Source: Diadema setosum (lineage: Eukaryota > Echinodermata > Echinoidea > Diadematoida > Diadematidae). From it: a stretch of 64,000 nucleotides of DNA. The notes beneath the pieces were generated by a model. That model made no database searches. It had not been told where the DNA came from and worked only from the letters and a program-made list of their open reading frames with translations. Positions 13,501-24,819 of the stretch are shown here, piece after piece. The stretch lies in contig CM067070.1 in assembly GCA_033980235.1 (NCBI GenBank), forward strand, positions 27,618,627 through 27,682,626, written 5' to 3'. The translations under genes were made by a program, and so were the position numbers. Every line of letters begins with the position of its first letter. Within the stretch, counting starts at the first letter, position 1.

Positions 13501-13922
13501 ATGAAATATACCCTTTTTGTGCAATTTGCCACACTGCAGAAATATTAAAGTGAATATCTGCAAATGTCGAGTAACTGCTGACTTTTTTGATGCAAAGGCG
13601 GACATAATCTTGCTCACAATTTTACAGATTCAAGCTTGATATGCATTCTTGGTTATCAAAAATAAAGAGACAAATGAGTGTATACTCAAAGCAGAAATAG
13701 TGTAAAGCAACTTTACCAAATGATTAAAAAAATTGCATTCTAAGAAGATGAAGAGTGAAATGAATAAAAAAAAAATACGAAGAAGGAGAAATAAAGTAAT
13801 AAAAGGAAGAAGACAAACCTCAGATTATCGGCCCTTGACAAGACTGCACAGAGAAGGATGGCTAGGGACCAGAGAAGAGCCAGGACAAACAGCCCAGTTC
13901 CGATGCCAAATATGAGAGCCAT
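10524..13922 (-). CDS. TMEM218: TMEM218, ciliary transition-zone membrane protein (complete, three coding exons)
   Basis: TMEM218 is a small multi-pass protein of the primary cilium transition zone, linked with TMEM67 and with Joubert/Meckel-type ciliopathy. Exons on the - strand: 13922-13819 (start ATG, helix 1 with GIGTGLFVLALLW; donor CTGAG|GTTTGT), 12799-12700 (acceptor TCTAACAG; helix 2, then PREGSVPEPEGNK; donor AAG|GTTAGA) and 10664-10524 (acceptor CCCAACAG; ITDQTFIPR, helix 3, then TEPIHAKPIKS and TAG). The phases fit (104+100+141 = 345 nt), giving 114 aa; human TMEM218 is 115 aa. The LLW / LSRA, FPR/IPR, PE..K and EPI.AKP positions agree with my memory of the vertebrate protein. Intron 2 is filled by a 158-bp tandem array; intron 1 by a pogo-like MITE. 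The 5' UTR continues upstream of 13922; its exons are not resolved. Confidence 0.92.
10727..10757. repeat. (CAA)n microsatellite
   Basis: About ten CAA units in intron 2 of TMEM218, some 60 bp upstream of the last exon on the gene strand. Confidence 0.9.
11021..12433. mobile_element. Composite element with eight 158-bp tandem units, copy 1 (TMEM218 intron 2)
   Basis: The left end is ACAAGGAAAAGTAGAAATTA with the palindrome ATTACGCAGTGCGTAAT, then TGTCCCCGCCGG. The right end has CACACGGAC-type repeats, then a hairpin-forming CCCCTGCTCGAACTCGTTCG and GGCGGGGACA, so GTCCCCGCCG occurs inverted at both ends. In between, AGTAGCATTTTGTAGC recurs at 11070, 11228, 11385, 11543, 11701, 11859, 12017 and 12175, a period of 157-158 bp. 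Each unit carries about four AGGTCA half-sites. Two copies in one window, with the same borders, show it moves or duplicates as a unit. Class is not recognised. Confidence 0.85.
13071..13487. mobile_element. Pogo/Tigger-like MITE, copy 1 (TMEM218 intron 1)
   Basis: TA-flanked element beginning CAGTTCGACCTTGATTATCC and ending GGATAATCGAGGTCGAACTG. CAGT..ATTATCC ends with a TA duplication fit the pogo/Tigger branch of Tc1/mariner. Length 417 bp, non-coding. A sister copy is at 14699-15102. Confidence 0.8.
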
Positions 13923-14698
13923 CTTGGTTGCCGTGAGCTCCTCTGGTGTGATACATAGGCTGTCATCTGGTATTGGCTTTCACCTAAACCAGCGTACAGG
14001 AAAAAGATACACTAACTGGTGTCTGTTGTAGACCTGAGAATGAAAAATGAGCATTAGTGGCAGCCTACGGATTTTCTCTCAGCACAAACTGGATATCGAG
14101 TAATCAATATCCGGCCTTAGACAAAGATAGCTGGGTATTGATATACACACATTAAAAAATGTAACATTGGTGTGGTTTCTTACACATAACAGTGAGGAGT
14201 GTATGACTATATCTATTTACTTTGTTTATTACTATTATCATTTGCAATAGGATGTTATCTCTTGCAGTAACCACTTTTCACTGTTTTTATCTGACTAAAC
14301 ATTGCAATTGTTGCACATGTTTGGAACAAAATGAATTCACTACTGAATTTTACTCTAAATATTTTTTTTTGTTTGTTTTTTGCCCAGATGAGTTACTGCA
14401 TCACCAGCCAAATCAAAGACAATAGAAGTGACCAATTCATTCCCCTCAATACACCGACAAAAGGATATGACAAACAACTCATTATCCAAAGACTCATACT
14501 CCAAGCATCTCTTCAACTGGAGTCTCCCACCTGGATGCCCAGCAAAGTGGAGACTGATCTGACAAACATGTATACGCGCTCAATACAATGCAGGTAGAGT
14601 ACATCGTGAGGGGCAGGTGCAGCGTCCCTTGCAGCCAGAGTCCAGCTTTTATGCCGTCTGGTCCTGTCTTAGCTTTATTTTAGAACATTATTGACATA

Positions 14699-15102
14699 CA
14701 GTTCGACCTCGACTATCTGGCCTCCTTTTATCCGGAAATATCTATTATCCGGACGCGTTCACGCAGTGAAGGACTTCTTTTTTTCATCCAAAAACTGAGA
14801 AAAAACAGTGACTTTAACATGTTTTCATGGATCTGTTTCTCAATATCTGAGGTAAAACGTGTATGCTTTTTACATAAAGATAATTATACTTTATTTTTGT
14901 GAAGAAGGGACTACAATTTTGCGCAGGTTAGCATTGATTACACCCCCGTTGCGGGGTACGCTACCTGTTTAGCTGCCAGTGCACTGGGACGGCAGTTTGG
15001 ACGGCAGCTATATATATCAACATTGGGTCTCCCATATCCAGCCAATTCGCTTATCCGGATGAGCGCTGGTCCCGACATGGCCAGATAATCGAGGTCGAAC
15101 TG
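14699..15102. mobile_element. Pogo/Tigger-like MITE, copy 2
   Basis: Same termini (CAGTTCGACCTCGACTATCT / GATAATCGAGGTCGAACTG) and interior as the copy at 13071-13487, again flanked by TA. Length 404 bp. The internal sequence GTGAAGAAGGGACTACAATT is shared. Confidence 0.8.
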
Positions 15103-15256
15103 TAACTAAAACTTGATAAGGAAACTTGATAAGGAAAACGCTAAATTTTACAAAGGAGAAAATATATCTTTTATGTGGAAAACACATAGCTAGAGCGGGA
15201 GAAAATCAAACTCAAGTGCTCAGGATAATGGGAGATTTTATGAAGATGACCTCACA

Positions 15257-15295
15257 GATGCCAACTCTCCCGCTTTCTGTGGGAGGGTTGGCATC
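15257..15295. repeat. Short hairpin
   Basis: GATGCCAACTCTCCC and GGGAGGGTTGGCATC are inverted 15-bp arms with one mismatch around a 9-nt loop. Weaker pairing (GATGACC) continues outward. It could be a transposon end or an RNA hairpin; nothing decides. Confidence 0.6.
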
Positions 15296-15455
15296 TTTGG
15301 TCATCTCCAAAACCAGAACCACTGTGCTTAGGGGGGCAGTCCTTCCAGACATCATACATCTCTGGAACAAAGCAACTATTGATTCCTACAAATTTGCCTT
15401 TCACTTCACCCCCAAACCACAATTGGCATCTGGCACCAGTTACCAGCCTGGTAGT

Positions 15456-17560
15456 TATAGGGCAAGTCCAAGATAACGCGCGCGTTACGTATGGGACACT
15501 CAGAGACTTTTATGACCTGAAAAATAGTGTTAATGGCTTTTGATCATATTAAATTTTATCATGGTGATTGATATCTAGGAGAAGTATAATCATGCAAAAA
15601 ATGGAGAAAAATGACCTTCACAATTATATTCTAGAAGAGAAAATATGTGCCGTTACGTATGGGACCAGAAAAATTTTGTTTTTTTGAACATTTTTTTCAA
15701 CCTCAAAACTCTCTGAAAGTATTTCATTCTACAACTTGTAACTCACTGTGATGAAAGTCACAACACTCAAGATTATCACAGGTAAGTTTCGTGTCATTAG
15801 GCAAAAAGCCCTTATTACAGGTTCTAATTAAAGACGGACATGACGTGTTACGTATGGGACAGTTACGTATGGGACAGTTTGTCCCCCATTCATGTAGTGT
15901 GTGAAGAACCATGTTTATGGGTATTTTGCATAATTATTGAAGTAAAATCAGTTGAAACTACTCAAATACTGATCCAGATTGTCAAGGAAACAATATTCCC
16001 CAAATATTCACCATCCTAATCATATTCAGTCATATTTTTATATTTTTATGACCAACCTGAGTATGCATGCCCTTTGTCCCCCATTCGTTTAGTGTGTGGA
16101 GACATGTTTATGGGTATTTTGCAAAATAATTTTGCAAAATACTCATAAACAAATTTTTGCATAATTATTGAAATGGAATCAGTTGAAATTACTCAAATAC
16201 TGATCCAGATTGACAAGGGAACAATATTCCCCAAATATTTACCATCATAATCATATTTAATCATATTCTATATTTTTATGACCAACCTGAGTATGTATGC
16301 CATATTTTTATCAGGATAGTTACTACTGAAAAATTGAATAGTTTAAAGTGTTAACTTCCATTGATGAAGGGCAGTTTGCCATTTCGTTTCAATAAAAAAC
16401 AACTTGACACAAGAAATATTAATTTTTATAAATAAGCAATACCTGCTGCGTGGAACCCCAGTGATCGAGTAGATCGCATGATGTCTGTCTAGCAGTCAGG
16501 TCATTGATTCGAGTCACACCTCAGTATATATACCCATGAACTACGTCATGGCTATTATTGAAAACTGAATAAGGACAATTTGTGTATCACTTGCAATTAA
16601 AAAAAAAAAAATCATTTTACTTTATTTTATATATATATATATATCACAACCATTTCAAATTGGATCTCCATCACTAAACTTTGAATTCCTCTAGTCATAG
16701 GATTGTATGCTCTTTAGTAATTCATATAATTGGTTTCCAATCATCTCATTAAATGTTGAAAACTGAATCCCCATTTCTACAAAAAACTATACCATCCCTT
16801 TAATGCTGATTTTTCATTGTGTATTTTGCCATTTTCCCCTCCCCCTTTCTGAAAATTGTTCAGTCAAGGACATGTATTGTTTAAAGTGTCTATAACTCAA
16901 AAAGTAGCTACAATGTTGGGATGCTTTCTTCGGGATGATTGACCATCTGTGTACTGAGAGACCTTCCCAGCTAGCTACATGCATTCACATGCAATATGTA
17001 TGATGATGTCCCATACGTAACGCATTTGTCCCATACGTAACATTATTTCAATGCCTAATAAAAAATATTTCTTTTACTGTTTTTTCTTTTTTCTATGGTA
17101 TTTAATTTCTCTAAACGATAAATTAGAACTTTCCAAAAGGGCATTAATATAACCTTAGCAATTTCAGAAAAAACCTAAAAAAAATGACCTCAATTTGTTA
17201 CGTATGGGACATCTCATGATAGGACATGAGCTAATTTGCATAATCATTTGCATAATCCCTAAATTTTCATACCAAGTTAAACAATTTGATGAACTTCTTA
17301 TGTCCACATATTAGTCAAATATCATTTGCTTTCCTTTGAATTAATATGAATTTTTATAAATGTCCCATACGTAATGCTGTGTTTCACATTTATGCAAATG
17401 AAGCCCTTGAAATTTGCATAAATTTACGTAATATAATTTTTTTCCTCCATGGAAATCAAAACTTCAAATCATAAGCTTCAAAATAATACCAAACATGTTA
17501 ATATTGAGCAAAGATGAAATTTTGCCTTCTGAGGGGACCTTATCTTGGACTTGCCCTATA
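15456..17560. mobile_element. 2.1-kb DNA element with repeated TTACGTATGGGAC motif
   Basis: TATAGGGCAAGTCCAAGATA at the left and its complement ending at 17560 form perfect inverted ends of about 21 bp. The motif TTACGTATGGGAC, or its complement GTCCCATACGTAA, occurs eight times in both orientations (near 15484, 15654, 15848, 15861, 17009, 17027, 17198 and 17363), clustered toward the two ends. Such sub-terminal repeats are usual transposase-binding sites. A roughly 193-bp segment starting TTTGTCCCCCATTC is tandemly duplicated (15880, 16073). No transposase frame is visible, so this is a non-autonomous copy of unknown superfamily. Confidence 0.8.
16445..16605 (+). repeat. tRNA-core element, degenerate copy inside the 2.1-kb element
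   Basis: CCCCAGTGATCGAGTAGATC ... GTCATTGATTCGAGTCACACC resembles the A-box/B-box core of the copies at 48.0-48.6 kb. It is followed by the shared body (ACCCATGA...TCATGGCTATTATTGAAAACTGA) and ends near ATCACTTGCAA. Confidence 0.5.
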
Positions 17561-18149
17561 CTGCCCTATCACTACAGCTACAGTTGCTGTTTTCCAGGAC
17601 ACTGCCCTTCCTGCCATTACAGCGTTGAAACCTCCACTAAGATGAAGGTTCATTCCATTTGGGGCGCTAGCCTAATGTATTTCGCATCCATGTCATAATG
17701 TAGACCACATATCTCAAATTTCACTTAACCGAACTGCTCCTAAATTATACACACAGGACATTCTTACTACTTAATACTATTCTTTAGAATTGAACCATGT
17801 CAGTTGTTTGAAAGCATCATTAATATCAATGCCAAATTTCAAATCATTGCTCAAAACAAACTCACAAGAGATTGTGACTGTAATATACAATGATCTGAGA
17901 CTGAATTAGCCATTTTTACTTCTATTCATTCTAGAAATGAAACCTGATGAACTACCACAACTGTACCAGAACACAAAGTCAATGTGCAATGACTGTGGGA
18001 AGTTTTAAAAAATAGTTCAGAAATGCATGAGTGTATGTGTCTGTATATCTGTCCATCTGTTTGTCTGTGTCAGGGGTGTGGGCATTCTGTTTTACTGAAT
18101 AATACTGGATTAGGAAACTGCATTTCTCATCCGAGTAGGGCCTAGGCCT

Positions 18150-18342
18150 ATTCGGCTATCCTGGGTTTTAGGGGTCTAAATTATTTTGGGAATAGGCTAT
18201 CCTGGGTTTTAGGGGTCTAAATTATTTTGGGCTTCTAACTTCAGCACAGGCATAGATACGGACTATGGAAAGCCAAATAGGATTAGGGTTAGGGTTATAG
18301 GGTTAGGGTTAGGGTTAGGGTTTTAGGGTTAGGGTTAGGGTT

Positions 18343-18382
<40 letters not shown>

Positions 18383-18477
18383 TGGTGAAACCATTTTGGC
18401 TTTCCATAGTCCGTATCTATGCCTGTGCTGAAGTTAGCAGCCCAAAATAATTTAGACCCCTAAAACCCAGGATAGCC
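18150..18477. repeat. Interstitial TTAGGG telomere repeat between 80-bp inverted arms
   Basis: About 15 TTAGGG-type units occupy 18283-18385. The flanking segments 18195-18274 and 18398-18477 are inverted copies of each other (GGCTATCCTGGGTTTTAGGG ... GGACTATGGAAAGCC and its complement). The outer 45 bp of the left arm is also tandemly duplicated from about 18150. Confidence 0.92.
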
Positions 18478-18639
18478 GCCTATTCAGACTTCATTCAACT
18501 TGCCACTTGCACAAATCAAATGTAAATTTAGAGGTCTACATCGATTTTTGCACTTATTTCTGCTTTCATTGTAAAAAAAAAGAATGACTGCACTACATAC
18601 GATCACAGCACATCCCATCCTAATTTAATATGGAAAGAG

Positions 18640-19130
18640 CAGCTCAGGGTTTACCTCGTCAGGGTTCAAACCTCATTGATGATAAGGTTGGTTGCGCGGC
18701 TGTCGGCAAGCGCACACAAATATTCCTACGGGTGGGACTATAGGAAAACCGCTCTGAAAGTGATGCATGGATTACGTCTGGCTTCCACAACTTTGTGCTG
18801 CAATTTCTACATAATTTAACAGTTGTAGGTAAAATGTCTTGCCACACACGTAAGTAACTTACAACTTTCATGCCGTCTGTCACCGGATCTCGTCGGTTTT
18901 CCTTGGAATGCGCTACGGCTCTCAGCTGTATTTAAGTGTAACTTGAATACCTCTATAACTTTATGGCCTAGTATTACCGTCGTCGCCGCACACACGGGCG
19001 GGCACGGTTGATGGGCTGAGTGGGTAGGGGTAGCTAGGGACGCCGAAATTCGGCGGCCGAAGTGTGACCCACCTGTAGGCTGTCTTGATCTTTTCACAAC
19101 CCCAGCCCCCTTCCCATCACCCGCCACAAG
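18640..19130 (-). promoter_or_regulatory. CpG-richer block, possible promoter/first exon
   Basis: CG dinucleotides are more frequent here than in the surrounding AT-rich DNA (e.g. GCCGTCTGTCACCGGATCTC, GACGCCGAAATTCGGCGGCC). On the - strand CCTGACGAG|GTAAAC could be a donor. It lies about 5 kb upstream of the TMEM218 start codon, so a 5' UTR exon or promoter of that gene is possible but unproven. Confidence 0.25.
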
Positions 19131-19639
19131 TTCAACGAGATTTTAAACTCAAATGTGTGCTTTGTGTTGATTAGTAAACTAGACAGATTCCTTTCAATTT
19201 GTCAAAATGTGTACATTTTATATTTCTATAGACGTCTAGTCATCATAGTGGCCGATCAAGCGAGGGCATAGCTGGCAGGATCTAGATCCTCTATCGACGC
19301 GCGCCCCCTCTATTTTTTTTTAGATCTTTATTTTCAAGAATCGTACTTTGAACGTGCATATTGATATAGGGGTCTACACTGGATAGCAGTGGTAAGGAAA
19401 TTGCAATCTGCGCCCCCTCTAGTTTCAAATCCTTGATCCGCCACTACTATTTTACCAAAAAAAAAAAAAAAAAAAAATTGTGCGTATTTATTACATCGTC
19501 AATTAGATGGACGGAGCAATAAAGTAAAAAATTAGATTAATGTGCTCCCGTGTCTTCTCCATGCATATTCCTGTATGCATATGAGACTTGTAGATCTAGA
19601 CCCTAAGCGAAAATCTAGAAAGGAGGATAGGCCACAGAG

Positions 19640-20052
19640 ATGAGATGCCATACTGTACTCTGCAATAGTCTGCATTTAATTACAAAGACCACATGCATTA
19701 TCAATAATGAGGTAATAAACCGAATCCAACAAGCCATCGGACTCTCTGTGAAGACCTACTGTCAATTAGTGAAAAAAAACAACAACAAAACAAAAACAAA
19801 ACCCCAAAACGCAGACTCGAATGGTATGGGCATACAGCGAGATCATCAGGACTAGTCAAAACATCTGACACTTTGAGAGGAAAGAGAGCAGGAGGAAGAC
19901 CTAAGAAGAGATGGGAAGATAACATACGAGACTGTCCGACAGATTGACAGAGGCGCAAAATGAGGCAGAGGAGAGGTCCTGGAAAATGGCTGAGAAGTCT
20001 TCTGTGGCGCCCCCAACGGTCTTCCGGCGACTACGGGATATGTTCAAGATAA
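19640..20052 (+). pseudogene. LINE relic: C-terminal end of a reverse transcriptase ORF
   Basis: Broken frames give the sequence typical of the end of a LINE ORF2: I-N-N-E-V-I-N-R-I-Q-Q-A-I-G, then WYGHTARSSGLVKTSDTL, then GKRAGGRPKKRWEDNIRD and, after a frameshift, SWKMAEKSSVAPPTVFRR. Many animal LINEs end with this block (WYGHV.RSSGLAKTI...GRPKKRWEDNI.EW...SSVAPRRPPR). At least two frameshifts and in-frame stops show it is dead. The 5' part (endonuclease, catalytic RT) is missing. Confidence 0.8.
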
Positions 20053-20059
20053 AGGCCTA

Positions 20060-23000
20060 AGATGTTATTGAGCTGCTATAATAATTGGGACAAAACTATG
20101 AAAAGAAAAAGATTCAATGCTTTACTTTCAAAGGAAGAATTAGATTTTTTTTTTGTTGCATTAAATAGGTAACCTACAGATGAACACGTTATCATTCCCA
20201 AACAATATACTGTGAAGCTGCCCTTTTTATTATTTTTTGTTGTTTCACATAAAATTCATCCGAATGAATACACAGTCCATTATGAGAGTTTGTTTAAAAA
20301 GTGGTATACCACCATTGTTGTGCTCACTTCGTTGCAACTGGCTGGAGATAATTCTTGCTGTTGGCGTACGTTTTCATTTCCCAACACTTAACCCAGTCAC
20401 TTCCGAGGACACAAAATATTTCCTAGTTGTCCAAATCGCATTATTATACATTTTACTGTTAACATAATGACACTCTGTTTTCCCGTCTGCAGCATGCTGA
20501 CATCGTGCAAGTGGTTTGTCAATACCATTGTTCTCCTAATCTGTATTTGAGAAAAATTTGCTATATTCCCGTGTATTTTTGCCTCGTCTTGTTTTCTATT
20601 TCTCTCTTTTTTTTTTTTTTGGACGGTCCTTGATGTTGTATTCGTGCTCCTCATTTTTGTCTTTACATTCGGTTCAATAATTTGATCTTCGCTTAACAAG
20701 CTTGCTTTTAAGTATAGGTCCATTATAAATATCTTTAGCACTAGAATCATACTTAGATTCAAACTTTCATAGATTTACCACCATCGACCATGGTCTGTAT
20801 TTCTGCAATATTCTATTGTGCATCCCTAATAGCTAGATGATAATAATATCATGTATCATTTTACTTTGTCATATTTGATGTACCTATCATTGAGAAAAAT
20901 GAAAATGAATTGAGATTGAAATTGAAACTGGTGATAGAATCCAGATGCGGGTTTCCAGGAAAGTATGAATTGCATAATAAAACATGCAGAATGTGATCAC
21001 GGGGGGGGGGGGGGGGAGACGCTATCATGCATCATCATACGCATGGAGCTGTGCGCATTCAATCTTTCATTGAATTATTCATTCTCTTTTTATCAGCTAT
21101 CTTGAGCTTAGTATCACGATGACTAATCACAAATTTTGATTGTCTGCGTGACATTAAGCTCAAAAGCTAGTAATAAAAGAATATCTATTATCTATCACAA
21201 TGATTATGTCGGCGATATATTCTTATGCAAAGTATGCAGAAATGATTGAATCACAACTCGTTCATTAATTTTTCATTGCGATCAAAATTTCCAACCAGTC
21301 ATTGTGTGTGTGTGTGTGCTGTGTGCGGTTGTTGATGATTTAGCGATTTACACCCCTTTGTCCAGAATATTTCTGTAATATTGAAGACTGTAATGACGTG
21401 CGGGAAAGTACCGGGCATCTTTGAAATGGGGGGAGGGGGTTAAATGGCGTCGCTTTTTCTTGAGTCTCTTTAGTTGCATCTAGATTTGGATGAGTAATGT
21501 GTACAATCCTCTGTCCGTACGTCGCTCTGTATTTATATCGACGTCTATGCTTATAGGCCTACGTATCATAAATATAGATATAGATATATTATATCTATTC
21601 ACTATACGTAGGCTATTAGATCTATACTAAGTTCCCAAATTAGTCAGTTGATTCATGGACACTTTTACTTTCTTCAATCTGTTCCCACTTAATATTACTA
21701 GTAAGTGACTAGTAGCATGAACTACTCATGCAAACGTGTGGAATGCTATATAAAATACTCTTTTTAAGTCCGCAAGGGCTGAAACATCAAATATAAATAC
21801 CGTTTCGTTTGTCTGTTTTTACTCTGAATACATTATGTATAATGAAATTAACATGAACAAGGTCTGTTTATTTTTTGTATCGCATCTGCGTGTAGTTTTG
21901 TCTATTAATTTACTATTTCCAACGTATCACATTGTAGTACCCGTGTTTTCCTAAAAAAAAAAAAAACATATAAAGACGTACGTATAGCCATCAAAGATGA
22001 GCCCACGAGATTTGACTTTTGCTGACCTCATTCGGATGCCCTTCTCATAGTGTATAAGAAAAGATTAGTGTTGCGAGCCCATCAGCGCAAGCTCCGCACG
22101 TCCGATCGATATTTTGCATTGTTTGATGGCACATGCAGTTGACCATCGAATATAAGCCGCTTGACTGCGTTCGCACAGGCGGATATTAGAACCAACTTGT
22201 CTCTTCTCTGTCGACGGACAAAAGAAAAAATAAATCTCGTTTTGCGGGCATTGAAGCTCTCGGAGAATTGCGAGGAACGAGTTAATTGAAGCCATATTTC
22301 AAGATACGACTTACACTTTTGTATTAAACGAACTGTACGAACAACCTTCCTCAATTCTCACATGGCGGTCGATACACTGATGATCTAGATAAATTCTGTT
22401 GTGCATCTTCCTTTTTCTCCACTCCATGGTTTCGATTTCGACCTTAATAATGGAGGAAAAGGCCACTACGCATTATTACTTTGGAAAATCGTCTAACTAC
22501 GCTTTCTTTTAAAGATCTTGTGAATGACGACCTTGTGAATGTCTTTGTACGGCTGTAGTCCTGTTAGTGTTCGATGGGTTATATTTTACTTCTGTCTACC
22601 CATATATGCCATACATGGTTACATTTTCATACATTATTGATATTGGTCTAGAGGGGAAAACATATTACAAGGTTTGTTTCTTTAGCTTCCCCTCTGTTTT
22701 CAGCATTACGTAGTAAATAACATGTTTATACAATCCATGTTGTATTATTTAATTCTTCCTTATTTCATGGTGTTTTATACATTTCGACGAATATGTATTT
22801 TATGTTCATACAAGTGTTCTTTTCTTGTGATATGCTTGTACATTGCCACTCTCTGTTGAAAATAAAATTAACGAAACGAAACGAAAACAAAGGACTGCTC
22901 TACACAATGAGGTGAGACACTGCTTTTGAAGTGGCAAATATTGGAATTCCATGACAACTCTAAAGAAATCCAACATTCCCATCACCATGTATAGTAATGT

Positions 23001-23480
23001 AATCAAATTGCATGTTCATTTACTAACATTTTCCATTCTATCATCGAAAGAGTCTCTTGGGTATAGATGGATTGCCGATTTCCATACATAAGAGAAAGAA
23101 AGATAAAGAAAAAAAATACGGTCTAGTAATGTGTTCTATCATTCATGGAATACGTTTTCAAATTGCTTAATTTCAGTTCACAGTTAAATTTCGCTAATGA
23201 TTATTTAGAGAGAAAGGAAGCCTCGCATGACAAACTAAACATGTGAAAATGGAGCAAGTGCAACGAATTCCAACTCATATCAGTTCATAGTATCATCTTA
23301 CATAAAGCAAGTATAAAGATGATCAAAATCCATTTCAGTTCAATTCTATTTTTCTTTTTCATTGAAATTGTTTTCCATTATTACACAAATTGTGCTGCAG
23401 CTGTTTTTCCAATAAATTGTCACCCTCGATACAAATGTAATTGTATAGATTCGCAACTGCTCATATATAAGTATACAATT
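20060..23480. other. No gene supported; simple sequence
   Basis: Contains a G-run (21001-21016), AT-rich DNA and a CpG-holding stretch at about 22070-22370 with two overlapping - strand frames that match nothing I know. A possible retroposon tail lies at 22845-22890 (AATAAAATTAACGAAACGAAACGAAAAC). Confidence 0.4.
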
Positions 23481-23590
23481 TAACAAACATGCCAGAAAAA
23501 AACAACAACTACAGTAGGAATCGAACCTGCCATCTATTGCTTTCTGGGCAGCGACTGATATAATCAGTGTATCCATGGTTGCCGGTATTG
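23478..23590 (-). repeat. tRNA-derived SINE fragment, family 2
   Basis: On the - strand GGCAGGTTCGATTCCTACTG contains a B-box-like GGTTCGATTCC, preceded by a tRNA-like stretch. The flanking AACAAACATGCCAGAAAAAA recurs at 57413 with a similar B-box relic, so this is a dispersed family rather than a tRNA gene. Confidence 0.45.
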
Positions 23591-24296
23591 ACACGGTGAA
23601 ATACCCAGACGCCGAAATTCTGACATTGTTATCCTAGAATATTAGTTCTTCAGGCGGACAAGGCTTATCGTACGAAAAAAAAGAAGAGATCAATTGATCA
23701 AGAGGAATGAGCTGTTTTATGTGCTCTGCTTCATTTTCTTTTTCAATGGTTGCCCTGTGCCCTCTATTCAATCGTACTTTTAAGATCCCAAATGCTGATC
23801 CACATTTCCAACAACATGCGAACATTTTCAGACATTGTGAAAAATATAGATAATTGTAACGAGGTTTTCAACACTCATGGATGTTGGCGTACCTTTCACG
23901 CATCATTCACCTGCACACACACCGGCAGTCGTTGAAAATCAAAGTCCCATTCCACACAAGTCGTATGTGAACCTTGGTGTCCGCTGGACTTTTATTCAGC
24001 CGAAAATGATGTGTACAGTTGGAGTGAAATGATTCTTCACTCAATGAGCTACTTGAAGATGTCGAGTTGTAACTAACTATTTTGGGGTCTTGCACCCTGG
24101 TTTTGTTTCAGGCTCTCAAGCTTCATGCATATGACTATTTTACTGAGTCCGCCCCTCTTGGAAACCAAATTAAAATGTAACGTTAAATATGGTACATAGA
24201 TGTCCCTCCCCTTGCCGACACAATTAACCAATCATATAGATGACCATTGGTCATCTGATGAATAATTATGAAGTGGACACTCCACAAGGCACTGTC

Positions 24297-24368
24297 AGCA
24301 AAATAAAGACTAGTGTCAGCACAATAAAGACTAGTGTCAGCACCTAGGGACTAATGTCAGCACATTAC
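24297..24368 (+). repeat. Short tandem repeat, unit about 24 bp
   Basis: ATAAAGACTAGTGTCAGCAC is repeated about three times with decay. A second local duplication (TTATTCTGTACATTGTCT..., unit about 40 bp) lies at 24605-24680. Confidence 0.6.
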
Positions 24369-24819
24369 CCCCTTGTCAACTTAAAGCTAGTACTCATGGG
24401 GCAGATAAAACTGTCACTCCTCATCTTGTTTTGACCAGTGTCAGACTTCCACCAGTTATACCTTTTCTTTACAACTGGTATTCCCTTGACTCGATTCCAG
24501 GTGCCTACAGCTGACCATTAAAACAAGTGTGATCCCTCTCATCGAATTCAGGATACCTTATGTAACGTACAAAGAAGGGTCATATCAGCACTTTGAGACA
24601 CTTTCTTATTCTGTACATTGTCTACCAGGAACACTTTGTTATTATGTACATTGTCTCCCAGAAACAATTTGTTATTATATAATATGCTTCGTCACAATAA
24701 TCAGTTGCGATCTGATACAAATACATTTGTATACAAAGGGTGACAATTGAAAAAAAAATCATAATCAGCCATACCACATCTTCACCTCTCTGCATCAATA
24801 ATTTATCTTTTATCACATA

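Noticed and set aside
15126..15476. 116-codon + strand frame
   Set aside because: Ends exactly inside the left terminal repeat of the 2.1-kb element and spans a hairpin; no recognisable domain.
22065..22354. Two overlapping - strand frames in a CpG-holding stretch
   Set aside because: No domain and no consistent splice sites; left as unannotated.
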